This document shows, piece by piece, positions 17,654-26,989 of a stretch of DNA of 64,000 bases (position 1 is its first letter; each line of letters begins with the position of its first letter). Source of the stretch: CAWGGS01 sp963822095 (GTDB lineage: Bacteria; Desulfobacterota; Desulfobulbia; Desulfobulbales; Desulfocapsaceae); the NCBI GenBank assembly GCA_963822095.1, contig CAWGGS010000048.1, positions 9,204 through 73,203 of the forward strand, read 5' to 3'. The position numbers were made by a program, and so were the translations under genes. The notes beneath the pieces were generated by a model. It was given only the letters and a program-made list of their open reading frames with translations. It did not search any database and was not told where the DNA came from.

Positions 17654-18529
17654 TCAGTCCTCGATGGTCCTCTTGACTACACCGCGCTTAGAATCCTGGA
17701 AGAATTTCACTAGAAAATCAACCTCATAACAATCGGTGACCTCTTGCCTGGCAACCTCCAATGCATCCTTGATCAAAAGATTCGGCGACCTGAAGATAAT
17801 GCGAAATGCATTCTCGAGCTTTGCAATGGTCTCCCGACTGAAACCGTTTCTTTTCAATCCGATCTTATTGATACCGGAAATCCGGGTACGATTTCTGGTG
17901 CCTGCAATAATGACGTAGGGGGGCACATCCAGACTTATCCCGGAAACCCCGCCTATATAGGAAAAGCATCCAATCCTGCAGAATTGATGAATAGCGACCA
18001 AGCCTCCGATGGAGGCCCTGTCTCCGACTTCAACATGTCCGGCAAGTGTGGCCACATTTGCCATGATCACATGATCACCAAGACGGCAATCATGAGCTAC
18101 ATGCGTATAGGCCATCAACAAGTTGTTGTTTCCGATCACGGTCTTAGCTCTTCCATGCGGTGTTCCCCTATGAATGGAGGCATATTCCCTAATCTGATTG
18201 TCGTTTCCTATAATAAGCTCAGTCGGCTCTCCCTTATAACTTAGATCCTGTGGGTCTCCGCCAACCATTGCAAACGAACCTATGAGATTTCTTTCTCCAA
18301 TCGTTGTCGGTCCTGAGACAACAGCATGGGGCAGTACTTTGGAACCGGCTCCGATACGAACGTCTTTACCAACGACTGCATAGGGACCGATTTGGGCGGT
18401 GGAATCAAGCTCCGCCCCGCTGTCAATAACCGCTGTTGGATGTATATTTGTCGACTTCTTCAATGTTATATTTCCAGAAATGTATTTTTTTAAGGATACC
18501 AGTGGATATCCTGATTCAATTTTTCCCAA
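17654..18529 (-). CDS. lpxA: UDP-N-acetylglucosamine acyltransferase LpxA
   Basis: First step of lipid A synthesis: transfers a 3-hydroxyacyl chain from ACP to UDP-GlcNAc. Hexapeptide (left-handed beta-helix) repeats begin at NIHPTAVID and run through VGKDVRIGAGSKV. The conserved AYTHVAHDC contains the catalytic His, and the C-terminal helical domain follows NKIGLKRNGFS. With TTG 18529 the protein is 291 residues, longer than the usual 260 or so; TTG 18463 (NITLKKS region) starts closer to where family members begin and has GGA seven to nine bases upstream. Either start is non-ATG. Confidence 0.93.
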   Translation of the reverse strand: MGKIESGYPLVSLKKYISGNITLKKSTNIHPTAVIDSGAELDSTAQIGPYAVVGKDVRIGAGSKVLPHAVVSGPTTIGERNLIGSFAMVGGDPQDLSYKGEPTELIIGNDNQIREYASIHRGTPHGRAKTVIGNNNLLMAYTHVAHDCRLGDHVIMANVATLAGHVEVGDRASIGGLVAIHQFCRIGCFSYIGGVSGISLDVPPYVIIAGTRNRTRISGINKIGLKRNGFSRETIAKLENAFRIIFRSPNLLIKDALEVARQEVTDCYEVDFLVKFFQDSKRGVVKRTIED

Positions 18530-18700
18530 CTCTTTTTGGTCAGCTGATGTCTATCTATTGTCAGATCCAACCGACAGTAATGCGAAACATGTCTGCTTAA
18601 CGGCAATTGACTGCAAGCGCAAGGATTAATTATCCCAGGACGGAATTTAAGCCTCGTCCATCGTTTATCTCTTCATAGTATGCCAGCTAAACACTCCAGC

Positions 18701-19153
18701 TCAGCCAAAGGTAGCCATCAATTCAGCTTCGGCAACTAATTTTTCATCAACATGCGCCGCTCCATTCATGATCAGTATACCACGTTTATATTTTACCACC
18801 TCGAGTGTAAATACAATCTGGTCACCGGGAATTACCGGTTTACGGAATCGTGCCTTATCTATCCCTGCAAAAAAGATAACCTTATTCCCGATATTTTCAG
18901 GGGTGGAATAATAGGCCATGATTCCACCTGTCTGGGCCATCCCCTCCAAAATCAATACACCGGGCATAACCGGTCTCCCTGGAAAATGTCCCTGAAAAAA
19001 AGGCTCGTTGATTGTTACGTTTTTTATTCCTGTGACACTTTCATTCGGTACCACCGAAAGTATTTTATCGACCATCACAAAGGGATACCGATGGGGTAAT
19101 ACTCGAAGAATCTCTAGTATATCTATATCTTCAGGGATAATATCGTCAGTCAT
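18701..19153 (-). CDS. fabZ: 3-hydroxyacyl-ACP dehydratase FabZ
   Basis: 150-residue hot-dog-fold dehydratase of fatty acid synthesis, acting on beta-hydroxyacyl-ACP. The signature LPHRYPFVMVDK, QGHFPGRPVMPGVL (catalytic His) and LILEGMAQTGG (catalytic Glu) are present. The ATG at 19153 has GGAGAGG upstream; a start at 19171 would add six residues. Its place between lpxD and lpxA is the standard arrangement that balances fatty acid and lipid A synthesis. Confidence 0.95.
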   Translation of the reverse strand: MTDDIIPEDIDILEILRVLPHRYPFVMVDKILSVVPNESVTGIKNVTINEPFFQGHFPGRPVMPGVLILEGMAQTGGIMAYYSTPENIGNKVIFFAGIDKARFRKPVIPGDQIVFTLEVVKYKRGILIMNGAAHVDEKLVAEAELMATFG

Positions 19154-19281
19154 CTTTTCCTCTCCTTGCAATCCGGTTATTGTCGGCTACAAAAAAGTTT
19201 GCCAGCCGACACTCAAGCGTTGTAACTCGTTGTCTTATCGTTTTTCATGCAGCCTTTTCAGGTCTTTTACATGGTTGTCAA

Positions 19282-20319
19282 TTATTCCTCATTTATCTTC
19301 CTAATCTCTTTAATATCCTTCCTCAGTTGCTTAACATCTCTTGCCATTTCAGGAAGTTTCGCAAAAACAGCAACCGCTTTGGCCCATTGTCTTACAGGAA
19401 TGGCCGGAGCCCCTCCAACCACCGCCCCTTTGGGCAGATTTTGATGTACACCTCCGCATGCTGCAACCATGACCCCGTCATCCAAATGCACATGTCCTTT
19501 TACCGAGGCCTTACCTCCCAAAACCACATTACGTCCCAGGGTTGTCGATCCGGCAAGCCCCACCTGAGCGACGATGAGTGAATTCTCTCCGATAACGACG
19601 TTATGTGCAATCTGCGCCAGATTGTCTATTTTGGTGCCGGATTTGATCCAGGTTACGCCATAGGTCGCTCGATCAATGCAGGTGTTGGCCCCTATCTCCA
19701 CATCGTCATCTATCCTGACTATGCCGACCTGGGGTCTCTTAATATGACAACCTTTTTCATCAACTGCATACCCGTAGCCATCACTTCCTATGACGACTCC
19801 GGGATGAACGATTACCCTCTTGCCCAATCGGCAGCCATTTTCTATGGTAACATTGGCCTTCAGGATAGTATCGTCTCCTATTTCCACATCGTTGCCGATA
19901 ACAGTTCCCGCCCCGATCATGACCCTTTGGCCCAAATGTACTCGGTCGCCAATCACAACCTTGGGAGCAATGGTCACCTGATCGGGAAGGACACAATCCT
20001 TGCCAATGTCGGCCGTGGCATGAACCCCCTCCGCAGCAAACGGTTCGGCAAGGAGATATGTATGAATTATTGCAGAAGCAAGATAAGGATCCCGCACTCT
20101 GACCACGGTCCGCTCCGCCTTCTCTATCGATAGAGGTACCAAAACAGCCGAGGCTTTGGTGTTTAGAAGGGGTTCCAATCTGTTTGCCTTGACAAGAAAA
20201 GTCATTTCTCCTTCGCCGGCTGTCTCGATCGGGGCGAACCCATGGATTTCGATATCGCAGTCACCGACAATCTCCCCTTCCACAAGCCGGGCCAGGGTTT
20301 TCAGGTCTACTTTTCTCAT
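19282..20319 (-). CDS. lpxD: UDP-3-O-(3-hydroxyacyl)glucosamine N-acyltransferase LpxD
   Basis: 345 residues. The N-terminal uridine-binding domain (GDCDIEIHGFAPIETAGEGEMTFL) leads into hexapeptide repeats (IGDRVHLGQRVMIGAGTVIG) with VIGSDGYGYA and the catalytic His in IAHNVVIG, and ends in a charged helix (EMARDVKQLRKDIKEIRK). It adds the second acyl chain in lipid A synthesis. First of the lpxD-fabZ-lpxA-lpxI group. Confidence 0.95.
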   Translation of the reverse strand: MRKVDLKTLARLVEGEIVGDCDIEIHGFAPIETAGEGEMTFLVKANRLEPLLNTKASAVLVPLSIEKAERTVVRVRDPYLASAIIHTYLLAEPFAAEGVHATADIGKDCVLPDQVTIAPKVVIGDRVHLGQRVMIGAGTVIGNDVEIGDDTILKANVTIENGCRLGKRVIVHPGVVIGSDGYGYAVDEKGCHIKRPQVGIVRIDDDVEIGANTCIDRATYGVTWIKSGTKIDNLAQIAHNVVIGENSLIVAQVGLAGSTTLGRNVVLGGKASVKGHVHLDDGVMVAACGGVHQNLPKGAVVGGAPAIPVRQWAKAVAVFAKLPEMARDVKQLRKDIKEIRKINEE

Positions 20320-20410
20320 GATTCTCTCCTCAACAACTCCGTTTGTATATCAAGAGGTCGACGGTGTTGCAACACATTCCATCTTCCGCTTTACAGTAGT
20401 GGCAATCAGC

Positions 20411-21583
20411 TTATTCTTTATAGAGAAAATATTTTCCCCTCTTCCGATCAAAAACCTTTAAATCCTCCTCCCACTGGCTCTCAATATCGAGTATTGACAC
20501 CTGCTCCTCCAGCTGTCGCCGGACCTTTTTAGAACCGAGAATCAAGTCCATCGGCAACCGCTCATACTCGTACTCATATGGTGGGTCTTTATACTGAAAG
20601 TCGTCAGGGTAAAGGTTCAGGACAGCTTGCAAAAGGGCAATGCTCGTCCGATACGGGAGGAAGGATTTTGCATTGGTAACATGTATTTGAAAGCCCGTAC
20701 AGGAATGGCCGGCCCATTTTCCTGAAGTCGGCTCAAAAATCAAGGGACGGAAAGAACACCCCGGCAGCGGAGTGTCGGAGAGGAAATCCCTTATCGGTCC
20801 ATGCTCCCAAAACGGGGCTCCAACCAGTTCGAAAGGCAATGTTGTTCCTCTTCCCTCCGATACATTTGTCCCTTCCCAGATCACCTGTCCGGGATAGACA
20901 AGCGCCGTTTCGGGGGTTGGCATATTCGGCGAGGGAAAAACCCAGGGAAGACCTGTCTCTCTAAACAGCATCGAGCGTCGCCATCCCTGCATCGGCAATA
21001 CCTTTACCTCGGCTCCAATCTGAAACTCCTCGTTGATATAAAGTGCCAATTCGCCAAAGGTTAATCCATGGCGCATGGGGAGTGGGTAAAGCCCGACGAA
21101 AGAACGACAACCATCGTCAAGAAGGTTTCCCTCAACACGATCTCCTCCCAATGGGTTCGGCCGATCCAGGATAACTACCTGTTTTCCCAATGCCGCAGCT
21201 GCTTCCATACAGTAGGCCATGGTATAAAAAAAGGTATATACCCGGGTACCCACATCAACGAGATCGATGAGTAAGACATCAAAGTGATCGAACATCGCCT
21301 TGTCTGGGCGTCTGCTCTCGCCATAAAGGCTGAATAGAGGCAAACCGGTCGTGGGATCGATTCCATGACCGGACTCGATCATATTATCCTGTTTTTCGGA
21401 AAAAAAACCATGCTGGGGAGAAAACAGGCAGGTAAGATTTTTTCCCAGTTTCTGCCGGATACAATCCTTTCCGTGCTGAAAGCAATCATCCGTCGAGGCC
21501 TGATTTGCCAGCAGACCGACCCGCTTACCGGCTACATAATCGGGGATCTCTTTTAAAAAACATGCCAAACCGGTTTGTATCAT
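20411..21583 (-). CDS. namZ: NamZ-type exo-beta-N-acetylmuramidase (DUF1343 family)
   Basis: 390 residues of the DUF1343/NamZ family, which removes terminal MurNAc from peptidoglycan fragments. Recognised from KRVGLLANQAS near the start, FSPQHGFFSEKQD, the SLYGE segment, DLVDVGTRVYTFFYTM, ILDRPNPLGGDRVEGN and PSPNMPTPETALVYPG. No signal peptide is visible, so it would act in the cytoplasm on recycled muropeptides unless exported in another way. The start at 21583 is preferred for GGAAAG just upstream; 21604 is in frame. It lies 91 bases ahead of lpxD and may be co-transcribed. Confidence 0.9.
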   Translation of the reverse strand: MIQTGLACFLKEIPDYVAGKRVGLLANQASTDDCFQHGKDCIRQKLGKNLTCLFSPQHGFFSEKQDNMIESGHGIDPTTGLPLFSLYGESRRPDKAMFDHFDVLLIDLVDVGTRVYTFFYTMAYCMEAAAALGKQVVILDRPNPLGGDRVEGNLLDDGCRSFVGLYPLPMRHGLTFGELALYINEEFQIGAEVKVLPMQGWRRSMLFRETGLPWVFPSPNMPTPETALVYPGQVIWEGTNVSEGRGTTLPFELVGAPFWEHGPIRDFLSDTPLPGCSFRPLIFEPTSGKWAGHSCTGFQIHVTNAKSFLPYRTSIALLQAVLNLYPDDFQYKDPPYEYEYERLPMDLILGSKKVRRQLEEQVSILDIESQWEEDLKVFDRKRGKYFLYKE

Positions 21584-22422
21584 TGTTCTTTCCCATGGAA
21601 TCAAGGTTCATATCTCCGGCACTTTAATCCAGTTAAACCGTAAAGCCAAGGAACAATTCAACAAACGTATTCGCCAAAAACCAGGAAAAATGAAGCTGCG
21701 CCGGCGATGCAGTAACAGACCGAGAAATTAGGTTAAATAGGATTTACTCTATGTTGATAACCATCTCCACCATATCATCTTTTTGGTCAATGGGAATATG
21801 TCCAAAACCATATTTATATCCAAAGGTTATCATTCAATGATTATCCTTCATGATTGCCATCCACAAGATTTTGGCTCCTGTCTCTTTTACCACAGAGAGA
21901 CAGCACTCCCTCATGATGGAATCCCCCTCCCCTGCCATTGGTCCCCTATCATTAAGGAGGCAGTACCGCACTTTCCAGATCTGCAAACCTGTTCAATTGG
22001 ACATCGCCGACAATAACTACGAAAAATGGTTCATCCGATTGAAGCGTACTTTTGTACATCTGAAAAAAAACAATCCGGCAGAGGGCAGCGCTTTCGGACG
22101 CTACTCTGCGGCCTCATCGACGGTACACCACGGCTGACGGAGGCCGTTCCTAGCCTGCTGTCAGGTGCGGACGTCCTGTCCACACCCCTCTGGGCCTTGT
22201 GTGGAATACCTTCGGGCCTCCGCGAGGCGTCCTTCAGAGACGCCCTCTGCCTCCCGCGTTATAGGTATAGATACGTACTCTCAATCCGGAAGAACCCGAA
22301 AAATTTCGGATATGGATTTTTTACGGCATCATTATTTGTTAAGAAAACAATAAGGACGTATAATAAAAAGATAAGAGACTATTTATGCCACGAAAAGATC
22401 ACATCTCCACTACGAGGTAACA
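21584..22422. other. intergenic region with the longest dispersed repeat copy
   Basis: About 840 bases without a credible gene. The right part (22089-22309) is the longest copy of the dispersed repeat. The left part (21600-22080) shows short open frames of random character only. Confidence 0.6.
22089..22309 (+). repeat. dispersed intergenic repeat, copy 2 (longest)
   Basis: About 220 bases and the reference copy. Successive blocks recur elsewhere: GTACACCACGGCTGAC; the near-palindrome GTGCGGACGTCCTGTCC; GGGCCTCCGCGAGGCGTCC; GCCCTCTGCCTCCCGCGTTATAG; and TCAATCCGGAAGAACCC. Several blocks can fold into hairpins. No coding potential. Confidence 0.8.
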
Positions 22423-23388
22423 ATGTCGCAACCATTATCCTCATCCACGGCCCAACCCCTATTCCTGCAAATACAATCAGCTGTTAAAAAAGGGGACTTT
22501 AAACACGCAGAGGCCTTACGAGAGAAATTGATGGCCGATAATCCCATGGCTTTAAATGAAATCATTCAGTCGGCGGAATTGATTGACGCTGCCAAGGCAG
22601 AGGGTATAGACAAAGATCATCTCCTGGTCTGGAACAAGCTCTATGAAACGTTGAGCGTAGAGGAAAAAAACTGCCTGTTTTACAGTTTAAAAAATGCTGT
22701 TATTCCAAAGGGGAAAATTATTTTGTCCCTGGGCGGATTCAATACCAGACTCTTTTTTATCGAACGGGGTGAAGTTACGATCTACCTCCCAAAAGGGGAA
22801 AAAAACACGGTTCTTGCCAGACTCGGACGTGGGGAAATCTTTGGGGAGTACACCTTTACCAACATCTCTCTTTGCTCCGCAACAGTCGTCAGCCAAACGG
22901 AGGTTCAGGTAAGGTATCTGGAAAGCACAACAACAGATGACTGGGACACGGTCCAACCAGGTCTTCAGGATAAACTAGTGGATTTCTGTATTAAATACGG
23001 ACGTGTTGATGAAATAGTTACCCGAAAAAAACAGGAAAAAAGAACCTATACACGCTATCTGGTCGAAGGCCGGGTCACAGCAACACTGCTGGATAAGGAT
23101 GGGCGTAAAACGACTCAATCTTTCCGCGGTGCACTTTCAGACCTCTCCGTTGCCGGGACCTGCTTCCTGATAAAATGCTCCAAAAAATCAACTGCCCGGG
23201 CTCTGCTTGCCCGCCATCTTGCCTTGGATTTTTCTTTCAAACCGGACGACCCTAAAACTGCTTTTTCGAACACAGGTAAGGTGGTTGGGGTGTCTTTCCA
23301 CCTCTATAACGACTATAGCGTCCATGTTCATTTTACCAATTATCTGAAGGAAAAATATCTCCAGCAAATCAACCTTGAAAGACCTTGA
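22423..23388 (+). CDS. cyclic nucleotide-binding domain / PilZ domain protein
   Basis: 321 residues. Residues 1-70 are helical and unrecognised. Residues 75-180 form a cNMP-binding (CAP effector-like) fold: LFFIERGEVTIYL, LARLGRGEIFGEYTF. Residues 205-310 form a PilZ domain with the c-di-GMP motif parts RYTRYLVEGR-type (RxxxR region KRTYTRYLVEGR) and DLSVAGTCF (DxSxxG). There is no DNA-binding HTH, so it probably passes a nucleotide signal, perhaps joining cAMP-like and c-di-GMP inputs, to a protein partner. GAGGTAACA before the ATG supports the start. It stands alone between repeat-rich intergenic regions. Confidence 0.85.
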   Translation: MSQPLSSSTAQPLFLQIQSAVKKGDFKHAEALREKLMADNPMALNEIIQSAELIDAAKAEGIDKDHLLVWNKLYETLSVEEKNCLFYSLKNAVIPKGKIILSLGGFNTRLFFIERGEVTIYLPKGEKNTVLARLGRGEIFGEYTFTNISLCSATVVSQTEVQVRYLESTTTDDWDTVQPGLQDKLVDFCIKYGRVDEIVTRKKQEKRTYTRYLVEGRVTATLLDKDGRKTTQSFRGALSDLSVAGTCFLIKCSKKSTARALLARHLALDFSFKPDDPKTAFSNTGKVVGVSFHLYNDYSVHVHFTNYLKEKYLQQINLERP

Positions 23389-24116
23389 AAAGCTGTCCAA
23401 GAAATTGCTTCTACTTATCCTTTCGATTTCCTAACATGTCTCCCTTTCTGTTCTCAGGCCCTTCGAATTGCTTATTTTGCCGGCGGACCATTGGATCGAT
23501 GGCTACTGCGGGCAACCTTTGAAACAAGTGGTTCCAAAGGTTTTCTTTACGGTTGTCCTTGAAAGTATCGCTGCAATGTGCAGGAAATAGGGAGGGAATG
23601 TGAAAATGAATTAAAGTGCGGTTATTTGTAATCAAAAAGAACTTTGCTTGCGACGCAAAATTTCGCACATCATGGGTCGGCTTTGGCAACACCAATATTC
23701 TTCCATGATATCGATCCAGGTGTCTAAAAATCATCCATATCGGTTGTATCAATAAATACGGTGAACGCCTAAATTTTAGACATCTTGCCTCTGTCTTTTC
23801 ACCTCTGGTTACGGAACTATGGATGATTCAATTTTCGTTCTCAACAAGCACACAAGCGTAACATACTGCATTTAACAATTAATTTAGACGAAACATAAAC
23901 GAAGTACTCCTCCCGACCATTATACAGATTTTTGAGCAAAATTGGCACGGGTCATGCAATCCAAAAGCAAAGAAGAATTAGCCGAGTCAACATTTCTTTG
24001 GCACTCATGTCAAAATGTTTACGACGGAGCCATGTTTTTCAGATCTATCCCTATCAATGGGATCTTGCCTTGACAAAAATACTTTGTGAAGGACAAACGC
24101 CAGAGGAGATTGCACT
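23389..24116. other. long intergenic region with sigma-54 promoter
   Basis: About 730 bases. A leftward open frame at 23411-23752 exists, but I recognise no family in it and see no ribosome site. The region 23760-23940 is AT-rich. The notable content is the sigma-54 promoter at 23943-23958 and a partial 17-bp activator-like site at 23721-23737. Confidence 0.55.
23943..23958 (+). promoter_or_regulatory. sigma-54 (-24/-12) promoter of the CuA/cytochrome cluster
   Basis: TGGCACGGGTCATGCA matches the consensus TGGCACGN4TTGCW with GG and GC in correct spacing. Transcription would start near 23969, about 150 bases before the first gene of the cluster (24117). Confidence 0.78.
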
Positions 24117-24485
24117 ATGCAGCAGGAAACAGCATCAATCAAACGATTGTCGAGGATTACTGCCGTCGCCGCGGCCTTGATTATTTTGGGCTCGGCATCG
24201 AGTCTTTGGGCTTGTGGTTACGGCTCCCAGGGAGGGGCGGACTATGTCCCTCAAGAACGAAACCCGCAGCAACAGCAGACCACCGTTAAAGGGCAACCTA
24301 TCAGTTCCGACCAGGCCAAGGATATCGTCAGCCGGTATATTAAACCAGTCAATCCTCAGCTGGCTGTTTCAACACCCAATGACGCCGGTCCTTATTTCGA
24401 GGTCGACCTTATCGGCAAGAATGGAGAAATCGTCCAGGTGATAGGTGTTGATAAATTTTCCGGGCGTATCCAGGTGCTGAACTAA
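24117..24485 (+). CDS. exported PepSY-like small protein, first gene of the CuA/cytochrome cluster
   Basis: 122 residues. The N-terminal hydrophobic segment (ITAVAAALIILGSASSLWAC) ends at a Cys that could be a lipobox, followed by a GYGSQGGADY stretch. After a Gln-rich linker, SSDQAKDIVSRYI and the end GVDKFSGRIQVLN resemble a PepSY-type fold; this is a weak similarity. GAGGAG lies eight bases before the ATG. Role in the cluster unknown; exported and small, it could be an assembly or inhibitory factor. Confidence 0.7.
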   Translation: MQQETASIKRLSRITAVAAALIILGSASSLWACGYGSQGGADYVPQERNPQQQQTTVKGQPISSDQAKDIVSRYIKPVNPQLAVSTPNDAGPYFEVDLIGKNGEIVQVIGVDKFSGRIQVLN

Positions 24486-24551
24486 AACAGAGTCAGGTTT
24501 TTCTTCACTTGGGTGTGTCTTTTTCATAAAACCTTAGATGGAGGCTTGATC

Positions 24552-24626
24552 ATGAAACGTTATAGACTGCCGCGGACCGCTCATTGTAAGGGCGGTTGCA
24601 GTATCTTGTCCCGGGCAAGACATTAA
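24552..24626 (+). CDS. possible 24-residue leader peptide
   Basis: ATG at 24552 is preceded by GGAGG with eight bases between. The frame reads MKRYRLPRTAHCKGGC and ends after eight further residues with TAA at 24624-24626. Cys-rich and basic; followed at once by a strong hairpin (24648-24671). This could be a translated leader controlling the downstream CuA gene, or chance. Confidence 0.35.
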   Translation: MKRYRLPRTAHCKGGCSILSRARH

Positions 24627-24647
24627 AAGGCCCTGAAATATCCAGAT

Positions 24648-24671
24648 CTTTGCCGGATCTCTCCGGCAAAG
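24648..24671 (+). promoter_or_regulatory. 10-bp hairpin in the leader of the CuA gene
   Basis: CTTTGCCGGA and TCCGGCAAAG pair perfectly around a TCTC loop. No T-run follows, so it is not a standard terminator; it lies 45 bases before the CuA gene and may be an attenuator, processing site or mRNA stabiliser. Confidence 0.5.
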
Positions 24672-24716
24672 GTTCTGCCGTTATTACGTCCTTATGGACA
24701 CAAAAGGTTTTTGACC

Positions 24717-25181
24717 ATGCAGCAGACAACCAGAGATCGCCTCCTTTTTCTCTTGATTTTCGTCATTATTGTCGGTCTCCCTTGGGCCGTTCGGGACTAT
24801 AATCACCACCGGATAAATCGCCTTATGCCGTCCCATGGTCGATTTTTCATCCTGAGTGGTTCAGCTGATGAGGGCTGGAGCATCGGCCCGGTCTCTGCCT
24901 GGCAACGCCTGTTGGATCAGATTACCCATCGTTCTGCAACACCGGCCGTCATTACGGTCAAGAAAGGGGATACCGTCGTTCTTCAGCTCGTAAGCTCCGA
25001 TGTCGTCCATGGCTTTAGCCTGAAAGGCTATGGTATTTTCGTAAATGATGGAATACAGCCCGGCAAACCCGTTATCGTCAAATTCGTCGCCGACCGCATC
25101 GGGAATTTTGTCTTTTCCTGCAATGCCATCTGCGGCAAGGATCATGAAAAGATGAAAGGCATCCTCCGGGTTAGAGCCTGA
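24717..25181 (+). CDS. membrane-anchored CuA-type cupredoxin
   Basis: 154 residues: an N-terminal membrane helix (LLFLLIFVIIVGLPWAV) and a periplasmic cupredoxin domain. A complete set of CuA ligands is visible: His98 in DVVHGFS, then CNAICGKDHEKM giving Cys135, Cys139, His143 and Met146 in the CxxxCxxxHxxM spacing of cytochrome oxidase subunit II and N2O reductase. No oxidase or N2O reductase catalytic subunit lies nearby, so this is a free-standing binuclear-copper electron carrier. TTG 24711 is an alternative start, but ATG 24717 has AAGG upstream. It is 26 bases before the pentahaem cytochrome. Confidence 0.88.
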   Translation: MQQTTRDRLLFLLIFVIIVGLPWAVRDYNHHRINRLMPSHGRFFILSGSADEGWSIGPVSAWQRLLDQITHRSATPAVITVKKGDTVVLQLVSSDVVHGFSLKGYGIFVNDGIQPGKPVIVKFVADRIGNFVFSCNAICGKDHEKMKGILRVRA

Positions 25182-25207
25182 AAATTTAACGATAAGGATT
25201 ATCTCCG

Positions 25208-26884
25208 ATGGTACAGACCTTATTCAGGGTGCTTGGCATTTTTCTGGTCTGCTTTACAATAGGTTTTAACAGCGGTTTTGCAGCCTCTTTGAAGCCGGAT
25301 ACCACTTCCGGTGTTCAGCTTCACGGAACGGTTGAATCCGATTACGGCCCGGTCAATAATGCCCGGGTCCGTATCCGAGGCAGCAAAGATTTTTCCTTGA
25401 GCGACAGTCAGGGCCGCTATGTGCTCAAACCTTCGCACAGAGAGTCGTCACTTATCATCACTGCCGGCAAGGAGGACTGGTTCAATAACGGTTATCGTTT
25501 TCCGGTAGCAAACGAACTCGAGCCCATTAAGCTCTACCCGGTGCCCCGGGAAGACAACCCAAACTATCGATTCATCTCACCCCAGCAATGCGCCCAATGT
25601 CACAACACGTTGGCCCGTTACTGGGACCAATCGAAGATGGCCCACACCACCTCGAATCCCAAGGTCGTTCAGATGTATAACGGCTCCTCAATGCTGGGTG
25701 TCACTGCCAATCCTGGATTTCAGCTGGACAAACCTGCGGAGGTGGGCAAATGCGCCGTCTGTCACGCCCCATCAGCTGCGGTGAGTACCTGGGCCAGTAA
25801 AGATCTGAACGAGATCCTGCGCACCCGGCAGACCGAATGGGACGGGGTCAGCTGCGAATATTGTCATAAGATCGACAAAGTCATCCGTGACGACAGCTCC
25901 CCCAGCAGGATGAAACCACTGCTGAGAAGATCCAGGCCGCGCCAAGGCAACTCCATCCTGGTCTTCGGCCCCTATGACGATGTAGTCAACCAGTTCATGG
26001 CTGCCTCCTATGCCCCGGTTCAGAGTGAGAGTGTCTTCTGCGCCACCTGCCACGGACATTTTGAGACTACCGCCGACAGAAAGCCCTGGGATCACACCAA
26101 GGTCTATACCGATGCGCAATGGCAGGGTTTCGACCTTAAAGGAAATACAGACCTGCCCATCCAAACCACCTATCAGGAGTGGCGACTGTGGCAGAACGGG
26201 CTTGCCAAAGACAGCGGTGACCGCGGCAAGAGCTGCCAGTCCTGCCATATGAGTTGGCGCAAAGATATGTTGCCCTATGATGAGTACGTGGTCGACGGCC
26301 GAGCCCGTAGCATGGCGGGTGTCAAGCGCGACCCGTCCACCATCACTCCGCATCTGTTCGAGGGCAGCACCGAGACCCAGTTGAAGACCGCGCTTTCCGT
26401 GGATATCAAGGCAGAGACCAAGGATAAGGTCCTCAGTGTTCAGGTCCATGTGACCAACATCGGCGCCGGCCACTGGGTGCCCACCGGGGAAACCATGCGC
26501 TCAATCATGTTGGTGGTCAAGGCAACCGATTCCAAGGGGGGCACCCTGCAAATGATCGACGGGCCGAAACTTCCCGATTGGACAGGGAAAGGCCCGGTGG
26601 ACAAAGGCAATTATAACGGTCTGCCGGGAACGGTTTTCGCCAGAGTTCTGCGCGATGCTAAAAATAACCTAAATGTGCCGTTCTGGAAGGCGGTGGCCGT
26701 CGACTCTGATACCCGGATCCCACCCAAGAGCACGGTAACCGAGGTCTTCCATTTTGCCCTGCAGGATCCCAAAGACGAGCCGTCGGTTGAGGCACATCTT
26801 ATTTACCGTCCGACCTTCAAGGCCTGGGCTCTAGCCAAAGGATGGCCAGACAGGGATATCGAGATGACCAGCGCCTCCTGGTAA
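25208..26884 (+). CDS. periplasmic pentahaem cytochrome c with N-terminal carboxypeptidase-regulatory-like domain
   Basis: 558 residues with a signal peptide (cleavage near GFAAS). Residues 35-110 resemble a carboxypeptidase-regulatory-like beta domain (GTVESDYGPVNNARVRI, DSQGRYVL). Five CxxCH haem sites follow: C128-H132, C182-H186, C216-H220, C278-H282 and C343-H347. A haem-free beta-rich C-terminal region of about 150 residues contains NIGAGHWVPTGE. It is an electron-transfer protein, or possibly a reductase of the multihaem type; no catalytic haem variant such as CxxCK is present. It sits in one run of rightward genes with two CuA proteins and a plastocyanin-like protein, which suggests an electron path. 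Confidence 0.88.
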   Translation: MVQTLFRVLGIFLVCFTIGFNSGFAASLKPDTTSGVQLHGTVESDYGPVNNARVRIRGSKDFSLSDSQGRYVLKPSHRESSLIITAGKEDWFNNGYRFPVANELEPIKLYPVPREDNPNYRFISPQQCAQCHNTLARYWDQSKMAHTTSNPKVVQMYNGSSMLGVTANPGFQLDKPAEVGKCAVCHAPSAAVSTWASKDLNEILRTRQTEWDGVSCEYCHKIDKVIRDDSSPSRMKPLLRRSRPRQGNSILVFGPYDDVVNQFMAASYAPVQSESVFCATCHGHFETTADRKPWDHTKVYTDAQWQGFDLKGNTDLPIQTTYQEWRLWQNGLAKDSGDRGKSCQSCHMSWRKDMLPYDEYVVDGRARSMAGVKRDPSTITPHLFEGSTETQLKTALSVDIKAETKDKVLSVQVHVTNIGAGHWVPTGETMRSIMLVVKATDSKGGTLQMIDGPKLPDWTGKGPVDKGNYNGLPGTVFARVLRDAKNNLNVPFWKAVAVDSDTRIPPKSTVTEVFHFALQDPKDEPSVEAHLIYRPTFKAWALAKGWPDRDIEMTSASW

Positions 26885-26989
26885 TCATCCCGGGGGACTG
26901 CATCAATTCGGGAATTGAGATTCCTCACGTTTGTATAAAAATCATTTCTATCCCCGACAAGACTTAAGACAGCATAAAGGAATATAAAA

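Noticed and set aside
23411..23752. Leftward 113-codon open frame
   Set aside because: No ribosome site, no recognised motif and uneven composition; probably chance in an intergenic region, though a decayed gene cannot be excluded.
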